A stretch of DNA of 64,000 nucleotides from Segniliparus rotundus DSM 44985 (GTDB taxonomy: Bacteria > Actinomycetota > Actinomycetes > Mycobacteriales > Mycobacteriaceae). Position 1 is the first letter of the stretch; every line of letters starts with the position of its first letter. The notes below the pieces were generated by a model. That model ran no database searches and was not told the DNA's origin. It saw nothing but the letters and a program-made list of their open reading frames with translations. Shown one piece after another: positions 1 through 10,600 of the stretch. A program made the translations under genes and the position numbers. Where the stretch lies: positions 797,946 to 861,945 of the forward strand of contig NC_014168.1 in NCBI RefSeq assembly GCF_000092825.1, in the 5' to 3' direction.

Positions 1-2
1 CC

Positions 3-1955
3 TCGGCGATGAAAGACTGGGCGCTGGAGAAAGGCGCGACCCATTACGCGCACGTCTTCTACCCGCTGACCGGTTTGACCGCGGAGAAGCACGACAGTTT
101 TCTCGAGCCCGCCGGCGACGGCTCGGCGCTCGCCGAATTCGCGGGCAAGACGCTGATCCAGGGCGAGCCGGACGCGTCCAGCTTCCCCAACGGCGGCCTG
201 CGCAGCACGTTCGAGGCCAGGGGGTACACCGGCTGGGACGTGACGAGCCCCGCCTACATCCTGGAGAACCCGAACGGCAACACGCTGTGCATTCCGACGG
301 TCTTCGTGTCGATGACCGGCGACGCGCTCGACCACAAGACCCCGCTGTTGCGCTCGCAGCAGGCGATGGGCGAGCACGCGGAGCGGATCTTGAAGCTCTT
401 CGGCCACGAGAAGCCAGGCAAGATCGTGTCGTTCTGCGGCCCGGAGCAGGAGTACTTCCTGTTGGACCGGCATTTCTTCCTCGCCCGCCCCGACTTGATG
501 AACGCCGGGCGCACGCTGTTCGGGCACAAGCCGCCCAAAGGCCAGGAGTTCGACGACCACTATTTCGGCTCCATCCCCGAGCGGGTGCTCGGCTTCATGA
601 TGGAGACCGAACGCGAGATGTTCAAGCTGGGCATTCCCGCGAAGACGCGGCACAACGAGGTCGCGCCAGGCCAGTTCGAGGTGGCGCCGATGTTCGAGCG
701 CGCGAATATGGCCTCCGACCACCAGCAACTGCTGATGACGGTGCTCAAGACCGTCGCCAAACGGCACGGCATGGAGGTCTTGTTCCATGAGAAGCCGTTC
801 CAGGGCGTGAACGGGTCCGGCAAGCACGTCAACTTCTCGATCGGCAACGACGAGCTCGGCAGCCTCCTCGTGCCGGGCGACACGCCCCATGAGAACGCGC
901 AGTTCCTCGTGTTCTGCGCGGCGGTCATCCGAGCGGTGCACAAATACGCGGGGCTGCTGCGGGCTTCGGTGGCCTCGGCGACCAACGATCACCGCCTCGG
1001 CGCGAACGAGGCTCCGCCCGCGATCATCTCGATCTTCCTCGGCGATCAGCTCGCCGACATTTTCGAGCAGATCGCCAAGGGGCGCGCGACGTCGTCCAAA
1101 GGGAAGGGCACGATGATCATCGGGGCCGACACCTTGCCGCCGCTGCCGACCGATCCCGGCGACCGCAACCGCACCAGCCCGTTCGCGTTCACCGGCAACC
1201 GGTTCGAGTTCCGCGCCCCCGGCTCCATGCAGACGGTCGCGGCGCCGATGGTCACGATCAACACCATCATGGCCGATTCGCTCGACCACATCGCCACCGA
1301 GCTGGAAACGGCTGTGGCTGACGGCGTCGAGTTCGACGCCGCCGTGCAGAGCCTGTTGACCCAGATCATCACCGACCACGGCGCGGTGGTGTTCAACGGC
1401 AACGGCTATTCCGACGAGTGGCAGGCCGAGGCCGCTTCGCGGGGGCTGCCGAATCTGCGCACCACTCTGGACGCGCTGCCGGAGCTCGTCTCGGACAAGG
1501 CGTTGGCGCTGTTCGAGAAGTACAAGGTCTTCAATGGCCGAGAGATGCGCAGCCGATACGAGATCGGCCTTGAGCAGTACGCTTTGACCATCGGCGTGGA
1601 GGCGCGGCTGGCTTTGGAGATCGGAGCCACGCAGATTCTTCCGGCGGCGGTGCGGCATCAGACCGAACTCGCGCAGAACGTCGCCGCGCTCAAGGCGGCG
1701 GGCGTCGAGGCGGACGTTGCTCCTCTGGAGGAAGTCACTGGGCTGGTGGCCGAGCTGCGTCGCTCGCTCGCCGCGCTCAAGGAGGCCCTCGGCCACCACG
1801 CCGGCGAAAGCGCCCTCGAGGAGGCCACGCACGCAGGTCAGGCGCTTCTTCCTGCGATGGCCGACGTGCGTTGCGCCGCCGACCAGCTCGAGAGCGTCAT
1901 CTCGGACGACCTCTGGCCGCTGCCGACCTACCAGGAGATGCTGTTCATCCTCTGA
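3..1955 (+). CDS. Type III glutamine synthetase (GlnN family), 5' end outside window
   Basis: This is the C-terminal ~650 residues of a GSIII glutamine synthetase, which makes glutamine from glutamate, ammonia and ATP in the cytoplasm. The frame is open to the left edge, and family members are about 720 residues, so roughly 70 N-terminal residues are missing. An internal ATG lies at 9, but the reading frame continues upstream. Visible family blocks are [13 protein letters not shown] (~residue 145 of the visible part), the ATP/glutamate-binding [12 protein letters not shown], the [14 protein letters not shown] segment and the usual C-terminal end [18 protein letters not shown] is distinct from the GlnA1 (GSI-beta) used by mycobacteria for bulk assimilation. 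It is not obviously in an operon with the next gene (63 bp gap). Confidence 0.93.
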   Translation, partial: SAMKDWALEKGATHYAHVFYPLTGLTAEKHDSFLEPAGDGSALAEFAGKTLIQGEPDASSFPNGGLRSTFEARGYTGWDVTSPAYILENPNGNTLCIPTVFVSMTGDALDHKTPLLRSQQAMGEHAERILKLFGHEKPGKIVSFCGPEQEYFLLDRHFFLARPDLMNAGRTLFGHKPPKGQEFDDHYFGSIPERVLGFMMETEREMFKLGIPAKTRHNEVAPGQFEVAPMFERANMASDHQQLLMTVLKTVAKRHGMEVLFHEKPFQGVNGSGKHVNFSIGNDELGSLLVPGDTPHENAQFLVFCAAVIRAVHKYAGLLRASVASATNDHRLGANEAPPAIISIFLGDQLADIFEQIAKGRATSSKGKGTMIIGADTLPPLPTDPGDRNRTSPFAFTGNRFEFRAPGSMQTVAAPMVTINTIMADSLDHIATELETAVADGVEFDAAVQSLLTQIITDHGAVVFNGNGYSDEWQAEAASRGLPNLRTTLDALPELVSDKALALFEKYKVFNGREMRSRYEIGLEQYALTIGVEARLALEIGATQILPAAVRHQTELAQNVAALKAAGVEADVAPLEEVTGLVAELRRSLAALKEALGHHAGESALEEATHAGQALLPAMADVRCAADQLESVISDDLWPLPTYQEMLFIL

Positions 1956-2018
1956 TATGCGAGGGATTCCCGCCGCGGGAGGATGGATCGGCAGCTCCAT
2001 GTTTGGTAGAACTGATGC

Positions 2019-2900
2019 ATGCCGAAGTTAGCCGTGCCACATGAAGCGCCGATGTGCGATCCAGACCATGTCGCTCGGCAACGCATTGTCGAGAGGGTTT
2101 GGCCTCTCGCCGCGTTCGCGGCCGTCGCCAACGTCATCATGCAGCTCGGCGTGCGTCCGGTCGGCTACGGCGTGTACGAAAGCGTGGTCGAAAGCGGGCG
2201 CCTGGACAAACGGCCGATCAAACGCGGCCGGACGACCTTCACGTACCTCGCGGTGGCGATGCTGGGCAGCGAAGCGGAACGCAACGCGTACCACTCCGCC
2301 GTCAACAGGGTCCACGCCCAAGTGAACTCCAAGAACGTCGCGCGCGTCACCGGGAGCAAGGGGCCGGCCGAGTACAACGCTTTCGACCCGGAGCTGCAGC
2401 TGTGGGTGGCCGCGTGCCTGTTCAAAGGCGCATTGGACATTGTGCGCCTGATGAGCCGCCCGCCCCTTTCCGCCGCCGCCGAGGAGGAGATCCTGCGGGT
2501 CTGCGCCCCGCTCGCGACGACGTTGCAGGTGCCTGCGGACGCGTGGCCGAAGACGATGGCCGAGTTCGACGCGTACTGGGCGGAGCAGGAGGAGCGGATC
2601 CAGATCGACGAGCCGGTGCGGGACATGCTCGACAACATCGCGGGCGCGCGCTTCCTGCGAGGGCTCGGGCTCGCGTTCGGATGGATCAACCGCTACTTCA
2701 CGGCGGCGTTTTTGCCGCCGAAGTTCCGCGAGCAAATGCGCTACAGCTGGGGTCCGGCGCGCCAAGGCGTTTTCCGGGGCATTGTCGCGGGGAACCGGGT
2801 CCTGTGCGCGGCGACCCCCCGGTCGGTCCGGATGCTTCCGACGACAGCGTTCCTCTGGGACCTGCGGCGGCGGATGGAAAAGGCCGAATCGCTCGTCTGA
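2019..2900 (+). CDS. DUF2236 (MpaB-type oxygenase-like) family protein
   Basis: A 293-residue protein of the DUF2236 family, whose founding members include latex-clearing oxygenase (Lcp) and MpaB; mycobacteria carry many paralogues. The helical domain shows the family pattern: an R-V-H motif (residues ~88-90, after YHSAVN), then YNAFDPELQLWVAA about 30 residues later. In Lcp-type enzymes these regions line a b-type haem, but whether this one binds haem cannot be seen. No signal peptide is evident. ATG 2019 was chosen; an in-frame ATG at 2052 would remove 11 residues. The next gene on the same strand, 65 bp downstream, is a Baeyer-Villiger monooxygenase, so the pair may act on the same lipid, terpenoid or xenobiotic. 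The substrate is unknown. Confidence 0.8.
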   Translation: MPKLAVPHEAPMCDPDHVARQRIVERVWPLAAFAAVANVIMQLGVRPVGYGVYESVVESGRLDKRPIKRGRTTFTYLAVAMLGSEAERNAYHSAVNRVHAQVNSKNVARVTGSKGPAEYNAFDPELQLWVAACLFKGALDIVRLMSRPPLSAAAEEEILRVCAPLATTLQVPADAWPKTMAEFDAYWAEQEERIQIDEPVRDMLDNIAGARFLRGLGLAFGWINRYFTAAFLPPKFREQMRYSWGPARQGVFRGIVAGNRVLCAATPRSVRMLPTTAFLWDLRRRMEKAESLV

Positions 2901-2965
2901 CCCGCGCCGAAATTCTGTTCCACTCCACATCCCGGCGCAGTCTCAACAAAGTTATAGTTGTGAGC

Positions 2966-4447
2966 ATGGACACGCACTATGACGCTGTGATCGTTGGCGC
3001 TGGTTTCGGCGGCATGGGCGCCGCCATCCAGCTGAAAGAGCTGGGCCTGAACAATATCGCCATCCTCGAACGTGAAGACGACCTCGGGGGCACCTGGCAC
3101 GTCAACCACTACCCAGGCCTCGCGGTCGACATCCCGTCCGCGAAATACTCGTACTCGTTCGAGCCCAACCCCTACTGGTCGCGGCTCTTCGCGCCGGGAG
3201 CCGAGCTCAAACAGTACGCCAGCCACGTCGCGGACAAGTACGACCTGCGCCGCCACATGCGGTTCAACACCGCCGTGAGCGGAGCCCGTTGGGACAACGA
3301 GCACCGGCGCTGGTCAGTGTCCACCGTCAGCGGCGAGACGTACACCGGCAAATACTTGCTCGCCGCGACGGGGTTCCTCTCGCAGCCCAAGACGCCCGAC
3401 ATCGAGGGCGTTGCGACGTTCGCGGGCACAGTCGTCCACACCACCAGATGGGACGACAGTTTCCGTTCCGCGGGCCGCGCGATCGGCGTCATCGGCACCG
3501 GGGCGACGGCGGTGCAGCTGATCCCCGAGCTCGCCAAAGACGCCCGGCAGCTCACCGTCTACCAGCGCACCCCGATCTGGGTCGTCCCGAAGACCGACGC
3601 CAAGGTGCCGGGTCCGGTCCAGCAGTTGTTCGCCCGCGCGCCGATCACCCAGAAGATCGTCCGCGCGGTGGGGTCGGCGATCCTCGAAGCCGTCATGGTC
3701 GGCGGCGTGCTGCACTTCCGCCAGTTGAAGATCTTCAACCGCATGGCCGCGTATGCGGGCCGCGCGCTTTTGTTCGCCCAGGTGCGCGACCCTCAGCTGC
3801 GCCGCAAACTGACCCCCGACTACGACTTCGGCTGCAAGCGCCCGACCTTCTCGAACACGTATTTCCGCGCCCTCACCAAGAAAAACGTGTCGTTGGAGAC
3901 CGCGCGGATCGAGCGCGTCGAGCCCGACGGGATCGTCACCGAGGACGGGCGCAAGACCGTCATCGACACGCTGGTGCTGGCCACCGGGTTCGATCTGTGG
4001 GAGGCGAATTTCCCGGCTTTCGAGATCATCGGCCAAGACGGCCGCGACCTGGGGAAGTTCTGGCGCGACACCCGTTTTCAGGCATTCGAGGGCATCACGG
4101 TGCCCAAGTTCCCGAATTTCATGACCCTCAACAGCCCTTACTCGTACAGCGGGCTGTCGTATTTCGACACCATCGAGTCGCAGATGCGGCATATCCGGCG
4201 CCTGCTGGGCGAGATGGCGCGCCGGGGCGCGGACACATTCGAGGTGACCGAAGAGGCCAATGCGGAGTTCTTGGAACGCATGACGCGCAATCTCGACGAT
4301 TCGGTGTTCACCCTCGGCAGCTGCCAGACCGCGCGCAGCTACTACTTCAACCAGCATGGCGAGGCGGCGTTGCTGCGCCCGACCTTGACGGGCGCGGCGT
4401 ACAAAGAGCAAGGCTCGTTCCCGCTGGAGTCCTACAGCATCGTCTGA
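2966..4447 (+). CDS. Baeyer-Villiger flavin monooxygenase
   Basis: A 493-residue FAD/NADPH-dependent monooxygenase that would insert oxygen beside a ketone or oxidise heteroatoms. The first Rossmann motif GAGFGG is at residues 11-16, and a second, GTGATA, binds NADPH further in. Between them sits the Baeyer-Villiger fingerprint F-x-G-x3-H-x3-W-D, seen as FAGTVVHTTRWD. Mycobacterial relatives (EthA, MymA, Rv0892-type) act on ketones, fatty acids or prodrugs such as ethionamide; the substrate here is not predictable. The reading frame is open far upstream, overlapping the DUF2236 gene in another frame, but coding similarity starts at MDTHYDAVIVGAG. ATG 2966 is preceded in frame by GTG 2960. Together with the upstream gene it forms a likely two-gene unit. 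Confidence 0.9.
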   Translation: MDTHYDAVIVGAGFGGMGAAIQLKELGLNNIAILEREDDLGGTWHVNHYPGLAVDIPSAKYSYSFEPNPYWSRLFAPGAELKQYASHVADKYDLRRHMRFNTAVSGARWDNEHRRWSVSTVSGETYTGKYLLAATGFLSQPKTPDIEGVATFAGTVVHTTRWDDSFRSAGRAIGVIGTGATAVQLIPELAKDARQLTVYQRTPIWVVPKTDAKVPGPVQQLFARAPITQKIVRAVGSAILEAVMVGGVLHFRQLKIFNRMAAYAGRALLFAQVRDPQLRRKLTPDYDFGCKRPTFSNTYFRALTKKNVSLETARIERVEPDGIVTEDGRKTVIDTLVLATGFDLWEANFPAFEIIGQDGRDLGKFWRDTRFQAFEGITVPKFPNFMTLNSPYSYSGLSYFDTIESQMRHIRRLLGEMARRGADTFEVTEEANAEFLERMTRNLDDSVFTLGSCQTARSYYFNQHGEAALLRPTLTGAAYKEQGSFPLESYSIV

Positions 4448-4470
4448 TCGCCCGGCCGTCAGAGAACCGT

Positions 4471-4476
4471 TAGGCT
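4471..4476 (+). promoter_or_regulatory. -10 box for leaderless RDD gene
   Basis: TAGGCT ends six bases before the ATG at 4483. This is the spacing expected when transcription begins at the start codon; no Shine-Dalgarno sequence is present in between. Confidence 0.5.
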
Positions 4477-4482
4477 GAGCTG

Positions 4483-4884
4483 ATGCCCCTTGTCTTCCCC
4501 GAAGCCGGCGTCGGATCGCTCGCTCCGCTGACGCAGCGGGCCTTGGCCCTCTTCATCGACTGGGTGCTCTCTGGCGGGGTCGCCCTCTTGTTCACAGATT
4601 TCACCTCGAACTCCTACTCGACGGCGGTGTTGGCGGTCTGGGCGGCCATGGGGGCGGTCGCGGTCTCCCTGTTCTCGTTCACCCCAGGCCAGCTGTTCGT
4701 GGGCCTCAGGGTGATCCGGGTGCCCGACAGCCGCGGCAACGGCGGGGACCAGCCGGTCGGGGCGCTGCGCGCGGCAGGCCGGGCGGCACTGTTGGCCCTG
4801 GTCATCCCCGCGTTCTTGGTGGACAAGAACGGCCGGGGGTTTCAGGACCGCCTGACGAACACCGCCGTGGTGCGGCTGCGCTGA
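4483..4884 (+). CDS. RDD family membrane protein
   Basis: A 133-residue small membrane protein. An RDD-family helix begins with QRALALFIDWVLSGG (residues ~18-32), followed by a second hydrophobic segment around residues 45-66, the FSFTPGQLFVGLRVIRV turn, and a third hydrophobic stretch before FQDRLTNTAVV. This matches the RDD fold (R and two D positions), whose members are often of unknown function; some are implicated in Na+/H+ antiport or osmolyte handling. The gene is probably transcribed leaderless from its own -10 box, and is separated from the following MFS gene by 137 bp. Confidence 0.8.
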   Translation: MPLVFPEAGVGSLAPLTQRALALFIDWVLSGGVALLFTDFTSNSYSTAVLAVWAAMGAVAVSLFSFTPGQLFVGLRVIRVPDSRGNGGDQPVGALRAAGRAALLALVIPAFLVDKNGRGFQDRLTNTAVVRLR

Positions 4885-5009
4885 TCCAAGACCGCTGAAC
4901 CAAAACCGGCAGGGCCGCCCAGGACGTCACATGCTGCGGGTCGTGTCCCGCTCGGCCCGCGTGATGCGCTCCAGCTCCTCGCGCGAGCGCCCCAACAGGA
5001 CCGTGCCAG

Positions 5010-5015
5010 TACTCT
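5010..5015 (+). promoter_or_regulatory. -10 box for leaderless MFS gene
   Basis: TACTCT ends six bases before GTG 5022 with no ribosome binding site in the gap. This supports the GTG as both the transcription and translation start. Confidence 0.5.
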
Positions 5016-5021
5016 TGCCCC

Positions 5022-6404
5022 GTGAGCACGACACACAAAGCCGCCGAGCCGGCTGCGCCAACGCCGGCCCCGGTCTCCCGCGCCCGGATCGCATTCGCCT
5101 CCTTCACCGGCACCGCGCTGGAATGCTACGACTTCTACCTTTTCTCCATCGCGGCGGTGTTCGTCTTCCCGAAGCTCTTTTTCCCCTCTGGGGACGAGGC
5201 CACCGGGCTGCTCGCCTCCCTCGCGACCTTCGGGTTGGCGTTCGTGGCCCGGCCAGCGGGGTCGGTGCTGTTCGGGCACTTCGGCGACCGTTTCGGCAGG
5301 AAAGCCACCCTGATCGGGTGCCTGTTGACGTTGGGGCTGTCCACGGTCGCCATCGGGCTGTTGCCGACCTACCAACAGGTCGGCGTCGCGGCGCCGACAG
5401 CATTGGCGCTCCTCCGCGTCGTCCAGGGGATCAGCGTCGGCGGCGAGTGGAGCGGGGCGGTGCTGCTCGCCGCCGAGAACGCGGCCCCAGGAAAACGGGC
5501 GTGGGCCACGATCTGGCCGCAACTGGGCTCGCCGATCGGATTGTTCGCCGCCACAGGCGTGTTCCTGTTCCTCATCGCCACGCCTGCGGGCCAAGAGTCG
5601 CTTCTGACCTGGGGGTGGCGGGTGCCCTTCCTGCTCAGCGCGGTCATGATCGGGATCGGGTTGTATGTGCGCCTGAAATTGGCCGAGACCCCGGTCTACC
5701 GGGTCGCGGCTGGGCGGGGGGAGCTGGTGCGCGCGCCCTTGGCGGTCGTGCTGCGGCATTCGTGGCGCAACGTGCTCATCGGTGTTTTCGCGATGGTCGC
5801 CTCGTACGCCATTTTCTATCTGGCCTCGACGTGGGTGGTCGGCTACGGCACGGGCAAAGTCGTCGACCGCAGCGGCATTCGCGGCTCGATCGCGCACACG
5901 GACTTCCTCATCGCGCAGATGGCTTCCTGTTTCGCGTACGCCGCTGCCATCCTCGTGTCAGCGCGCCTCGCCGACCGATACGGGCGCAGGCCGTTGCTGC
6001 TCGTGGCGACCGCCGCGATCATGTGCTACGGGCTCGGCTTCGGCTGGCTGCTCGACCCCGCGCGGCTGACCGCGCAAACGGCGCTGGTGTTCATGTGCCT
6101 CGGACTGACGCTCATGGGATTGTCGTACGCCCCGATGGCGGCGTTGTTCACCGAGCTGTTCCCGACCAATGTGCGTTACACCGGCTCGGGGATCGCGTTC
6201 AACCTCTCGGGGATCTTGGGCGCGTCGATCACGCCCTTCCTCGCGACCTGGTTGGTGAGCGCGTACGGCGTGGCCTGGGTCGGGATCTACCTCGCGGGGG
6301 TCGCTCTGGTGAGCATGGCCGCGCTGCTCGCGCTGCGCGAAACCCGCGAAGTCGACCTCGCGAGCGCCGAAAGTCACGGCAACTCGGGCAGTGCGCGCTC
6401 GTAG
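5022..6404 (+). CDS. MFS transporter, metabolite:H+ symporter (MHS) family
   Basis: A 460-residue, ~12-helix permease of the metabolite:proton symporter branch (ShiA/ProP/KgtP/Rv1200-like), importing a small acid, osmolyte or similar metabolite with protons. Family marks are ECYDFYLFS in helix 1, the loop GHFGDRFGRK between helices 2 and 3 (canonical G-x3-D-x-G-R-K), and a second copy, ARLADRYGRRPL, in the second half. The substrate is not predictable. The GTG start fits the upstream -10 box; the first ~20 residues are a cytoplasmic Ala/Pro tail. The gene converges with and overlaps the M1 peptidase gene tail to tail by 31 bp (6374-6404). Confidence 0.88.
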   Translation: MSTTHKAAEPAAPTPAPVSRARIAFASFTGTALECYDFYLFSIAAVFVFPKLFFPSGDEATGLLASLATFGLAFVARPAGSVLFGHFGDRFGRKATLIGCLLTLGLSTVAIGLLPTYQQVGVAAPTALALLRVVQGISVGGEWSGAVLLAAENAAPGKRAWATIWPQLGSPIGLFAATGVFLFLIATPAGQESLLTWGWRVPFLLSAVMIGIGLYVRLKLAETPVYRVAAGRGELVRAPLAVVLRHSWRNVLIGVFAMVASYAIFYLASTWVVGYGTGKVVDRSGIRGSIAHTDFLIAQMASCFAYAAAILVSARLADRYGRRPLLLVATAAIMCYGLGFGWLLDPARLTAQTALVFMCLGLTLMGLSYAPMAALFTELFPTNVRYTGSGIAFNLSGILGASITPFLATWLVSAYGVAWVGIYLAGVALVSMAALLALRETREVDLASAESHGNSGSARS

Positions 6405-7690
6405 AGCCATTGCTGCCACAACGAGGCGAGGCCGCGCCGCCCGACCTCGTCGACGAGGTTGATGAAGTCCTCGGTCGCGGCGTTGGCGTGCCGGAAGCGC
6501 GCGGTGAATGTCCGCAAGACATGGAAGAACGCCTCGTCGCCGACCACGGTGCGCAGCGCGTGCAGGGTGAGCGCGCCCCTCTTGTAGACGCGGTCGTCGA
6601 ACATGTCTTTCGGACCTGGGTCCGAGAGCAGGAGGTCTTGGGGCAGCTCGGAGAGCCGCTTGTGGTGTTTGGCGGCCCAGAACGCGGCCCGCTGCCCCCC
6701 GGAGCGCTCCGACCACAGCCATTCCGCGTAACAGGCGAAGCCTTCGTGCAGCCAGATGTCCCGCCACTGCGCGCAGGTCACGGAGTTGCCGAACCACTGG
6801 TGCGCCAGCTCATGGGAGATGAGCCGCTCAGGGTCCCTGCCCGCTGCTTGCGCCGGGGTTTCGGGCACGAACTGCGCGCCGAAGACCGACATGCCTTGCG
6901 CCTCAATGGGGATCTCCAGCTCGTCGGCGGTCACGACCGTGGTGTGCTCCGCGAACGGGTACGGGCCGAAGAGCTCGGCGAACACGCGCAGCATCTGGGG
7001 ATGGCGCCCGAAGGAGGAGTCGAGCCTGCGCGCCAAGTCGCTGGGAGCGGCGACGCGGTCCGGCGTCGGTTGCTCCGACAGGGTGACCAGCTCATACCGT
7101 CCGACCTGCAATGAGGACAGGTACGGCGCCATTGGTTCGGCTTGCTCGTAGGTCCAGATGGTCTGCGAGGATTTGGTTTTGCGCCCGACGAGTTTGCCGT
7201 TGCACACGGCCCGATAGCCGTTGGGCACGGCGATTTCGAACCGGTGCGGAGCCTTCGAGGTCGGGCGGTCGTCGCAGGGGTACCAGCTGTGCGCGCCGTT
7301 CGGCTGGCTCGCCACCAGCGCGCCGTCGGCGAGCTCTTCGAAGCCGACCTCGCCCCAGATGGTCCGGATCGGCTTGGGGTTGCCCGAGTACTGGACGACG
7401 ACCTTGAGCCGCTTGCCCGAGGGCACAACGGATTTCAGCCCGAGCACGAGCTTGCCCGCGCGGTGGCGGTGCCGCGCGGGCCGGTGTCCGTCGACGGCGA
7501 GTTTGCCGACTTTCAGATGCTCGGACATGTCGAAGGACAGCTCCGAGGCGGGGGCTGTGGTCGTGAGGAAAATTCGCGCCTCGCCCGCAAGCCGCCCGCT
7601 TGACACCTGATATCCGAGGTCGAGCTCGTAGCGCGCGACGTCGTAGCCGGTGTTGCCTTGTCCCGGACAGTACGGATCTGGGCCGCTCAC
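6374..7690 (-). CDS. M1 family zinc aminopeptidase
   Basis: A 438-residue M1 (gluzincin) metallopeptidase. After an N-terminal beta domain comes the zinc site HELAHQWFGNS, with the third ligand Glu 19 residues later in WLHEGFACYAEW; the exopeptidase GxMEN-type loop is replaced by IEAQGMSVFG. The protein is about half the length of PepN, resembling the short M1 peptidases of actinomycetes. The start is GTG 7690, which overlaps the stop of the upstream Pls-like synthetase as GTGA, so the two are translationally coupled. The much longer open frame running to 11116 is only the antisense-type shadow of the synthetase in another frame. Coupling suggests the peptidase trims or degrades the synthetase product, as poly-lysine-degrading aminopeptidases do in producers. 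No signal peptide is visible. Confidence 0.9.
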   Translation of the reverse strand: MSGPDPYCPGQGNTGYDVARYELDLGYQVSSGRLAGEARIFLTTTAPASELSFDMSEHLKVGKLAVDGHRPARHRHRAGKLVLGLKSVVPSGKRLKVVVQYSGNPKPIRTIWGEVGFEELADGALVASQPNGAHSWYPCDDRPTSKAPHRFEIAVPNGYRAVCNGKLVGRKTKSSQTIWTYEQAEPMAPYLSSLQVGRYELVTLSEQPTPDRVAAPSDLARRLDSSFGRHPQMLRVFAELFGPYPFAEHTTVVTADELEIPIEAQGMSVFGAQFVPETPAQAAGRDPERLISHELAHQWFGNSVTCAQWRDIWLHEGFACYAEWLWSERSGGQRAAFWAAKHHKRLSELPQDLLLSDPGPKDMFDDRVYKRGALTLHALRTVVGDEAFFHVLRTFTARFRHANAATEDFINLVDEVGRRGLASLWQQWLYERALPELP

Positions 7691-10600
7691 TTTTTGCCCT
7701 TCCCCTTTTTGTCGGGTTCGGAGCGCCAGGGCGAAATGGGGTTGCCGAGCCAACGCGTGCTGCCCGGCACCATGTCGCCGCGCAGCACCAGCGAAGCCGG
7801 TCCCACCGTCGCCCCTGCGCCGACCACGGAGCCCGGCAGCGCGACACAATGCGGGCCGAGGCTCGCGCCCGGCTGAAGCGTCACCGAGTCCAAGCGCATG
7901 ATCCGGTCGTGGAAGAGGTGGGTTTGCACCACGCAGCCCCGGCCCACGCTCGCGCCGTCGCCGAGCGACACGAGGTCCGCTTCCGGCAGCCAGTAGCTTT
8001 CGCACCACACCCCGCGCCCGATCTTCGCGCCCATCGCCCGCAGCCACAGATTCAGCGCGCCCGTGCCGCTCGCGAGGTTCGCGAACCACGGAGCCGCCAC
8101 CGACTCCACAAAGCAGTCCGCGACTTCGGCCCGCCACACGAAACTCGACCACAACGGGTGCTCCCCAGGGCGGAACCGCCCGACGACGGCCCATTTCACG
8201 ATGACGCTCACGGCGGCGGCCAGCACGCCTGCCGCGAGGAGCACAACGCCTGCCCCGAGCCAGGCCGCGTGCGGACCGAATCGGACCAGCAGCGCTTGGA
8301 GGGCGATGAGGACCAGCGCGCCGAGCCAGAACGACACGATCAGCGCTGTGATACGGCAGCACTCCACGGCGGCCCTGATGATTTTCAGGCGCAGCGGCGG
8401 CGCGAAGGTGCGCGACGCGTCGACCTCGTCGGCCTTGCGCCGCAGGCGGATCGGGGGGCTGCCGAGCCAGGAGGAGCCGCTTTTCGCTTTGTGCGGGGTG
8501 GCGGAGAGCACTGCGACCAGCGCGCCGTTGGGAATTTTGCGGCCAGGCTGGGTGATGCCGGAGTTGCCGAGGAAGGCGCGTTCCCCGACTTTGGTCTCGG
8601 CGATGTGAATCCAGCCGCCGCCCAGTTCGTAGGAGCCCACCATGGTGTCGTCGGCGAGGAACGCCCCTTCGCCCACGGTGGTGAACTTCGGCGCGAGCAC
8701 TGCGGTGGAGATCTCGGTGTTCTTTCCGATCTTCGCGCCCAAAAGGCGCATCCACACCGGTGTGGCGAGGCTCGCGTACAGCGGGAACAGATGCTGTCGC
8801 GCGGCGTCCATGAGCCGCTCGACCGCCCAGGTCTGCCATCCGGCGCGGCTGTGCACGGGGTGGTAGCCGGCGCGGACCCCGAGCGAGCCCAACCGCACGC
8901 CGACCAGGGTGGCGAGCGCGTAGGCCGCAGTGGCGGCGAGCGCGGCCAGGGGCGTGGCGGCGAGCGCGGGCGCGACGGCTTCGCGCAACGTGGCGGCATG
9001 GCGGACCGCTGCGCCGATGACGGCGAGCCCCACCGCCCACGAGCACAAGGGCAACCCGCCGATCACCGCGGCGCTGACGGCGTAGACGGCCCCCCACCGC
9101 CGGGACTGCTCCGGTCGGCGCTGCGGCCACGGGTGGTGCGCCTTGCCTGCTTTCACCGCGGGGGAGCCCTTCCAATACCTGCCGCCTTTGGCTTTGCCGA
9201 CCACGCATGAGGCGGGGGCGACGTCTGCGTCCTTGCCGACCTGCGCCCCAGGCAGAAGCGTGGTGCGCGCGCCGATCGCGGCGTCTTGGCCGATCACGAT
9301 CTCGCCGAGGTGGAAAACGTCCCCGTCCAGCCAGTGTCCGCGAAGGTCCACCTCGGGCTCCACGCAGCTGCGCTGCCCGATGGCGAGCATCCCCGTCACT
9401 GGCGGAATGGCGTGCAGGTCCACGCCGTCCCCGATTTTCGCGCCGAGCATGCGGGCGTAGTGCGCCATCCACGGCGCTCCCGAAAGGTTCTCCGCGCCGA
9501 GCGCGGCGGCAAGGTGCTCGGCGGCCCAAACGCGCAGGTGAACGGACCCGCCGCGCGGGTAGGCCCCTGGTGCGAGCCGGAACGTGAGCACTCGCGCGGC
9601 GCAGGCAGCGACGACAGCTCTGCCGAGCGGGGTGGCGAACAACAGCACGCCCCCGAGAACGAGCCACCAGGAGGTGTGCCGCGCCCACGCAGCCGTGTGG
9701 GAACAGGCCAGCAGGTTGTTCGCCAGCAAGAGCCACGCGACCCATTGCAGCCCGCCGAGCGTGGCGACCACGAGGAGGATCAGCGCCTGCGCCGCCTGCG
9801 TGCGCCTCGGGGTCGGGCGCACGTCGCGGGGCTCCGCGGCTTGGGCGGGTTTCTGCTCGTCGAGGAAGTCGGCGAGCGAGCCGAGCCTGGGCCGGTCGTA
9901 GAGTTCGGCGACTGTGGCCGTCGGATACCGGGCGCGCAGCGCAGAGACAAGTTGGGCAGCGGCGAGGGAGCCGCCGCCGAGCGAGAAGAAGTCCGCGTCC
10001 TCGCCGTCGATCTCGGCGCCGAGCACCTCGGCCCACAGGTCCGCGAGCCACCCTGCGGTGCCGTCGAGGCCGTGCCCGCCCGCTTCGCCCGCGACTGGCC
10101 ACGGCAGGGCGGCGCGGTCCACTTTCCCCGATGTGCGCACAGGCAGCTCGGGCAGCAGGACCAGCCTGGGCACGAGCGCGGCGGGCAGGTGCTTGGCGAG
10201 TTCGGTCCGGGCGGCGCGCACGTCGTAGTCCGGATCGCCGCTCGTGAGATAACCGACCAAGAGCGCCGCGCCCGAGCTGGTCTGCTGCACCGCCGTCGCG
10301 GCGGCGGTGACTCCGGGCAGAGCGGCGAGGGCGGCGTCCACCTCGCCGAGCTCGATGCGCCGCCCGCCGATTTTCACCTGGTCGTCGGCCCGTCCGAGGA
10401 AGACGAGGCCTTCGGATTCGAGCCGCACGAGATCCCCGCTGCGATACGCGCGCTCCCAGCCCAGAGCGGGGGCCGGGGCGTATTTCTCCGCGTCTTTCGC
10501 CGGATCGAGGTAGCGGGCCAGGCCCACGCCGCCGATGACGAGCTCGCCGGATTGGCCGTGCTCGACTGGGGCTCCGGACGGATCGACCACCGCGAGGTCC

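Noticed and set aside
2028-2930. 300-codon minus-strand frame
   Set aside because: Exact shadow of the DUF2236 gene with Arg/His/Pro-rich translation.
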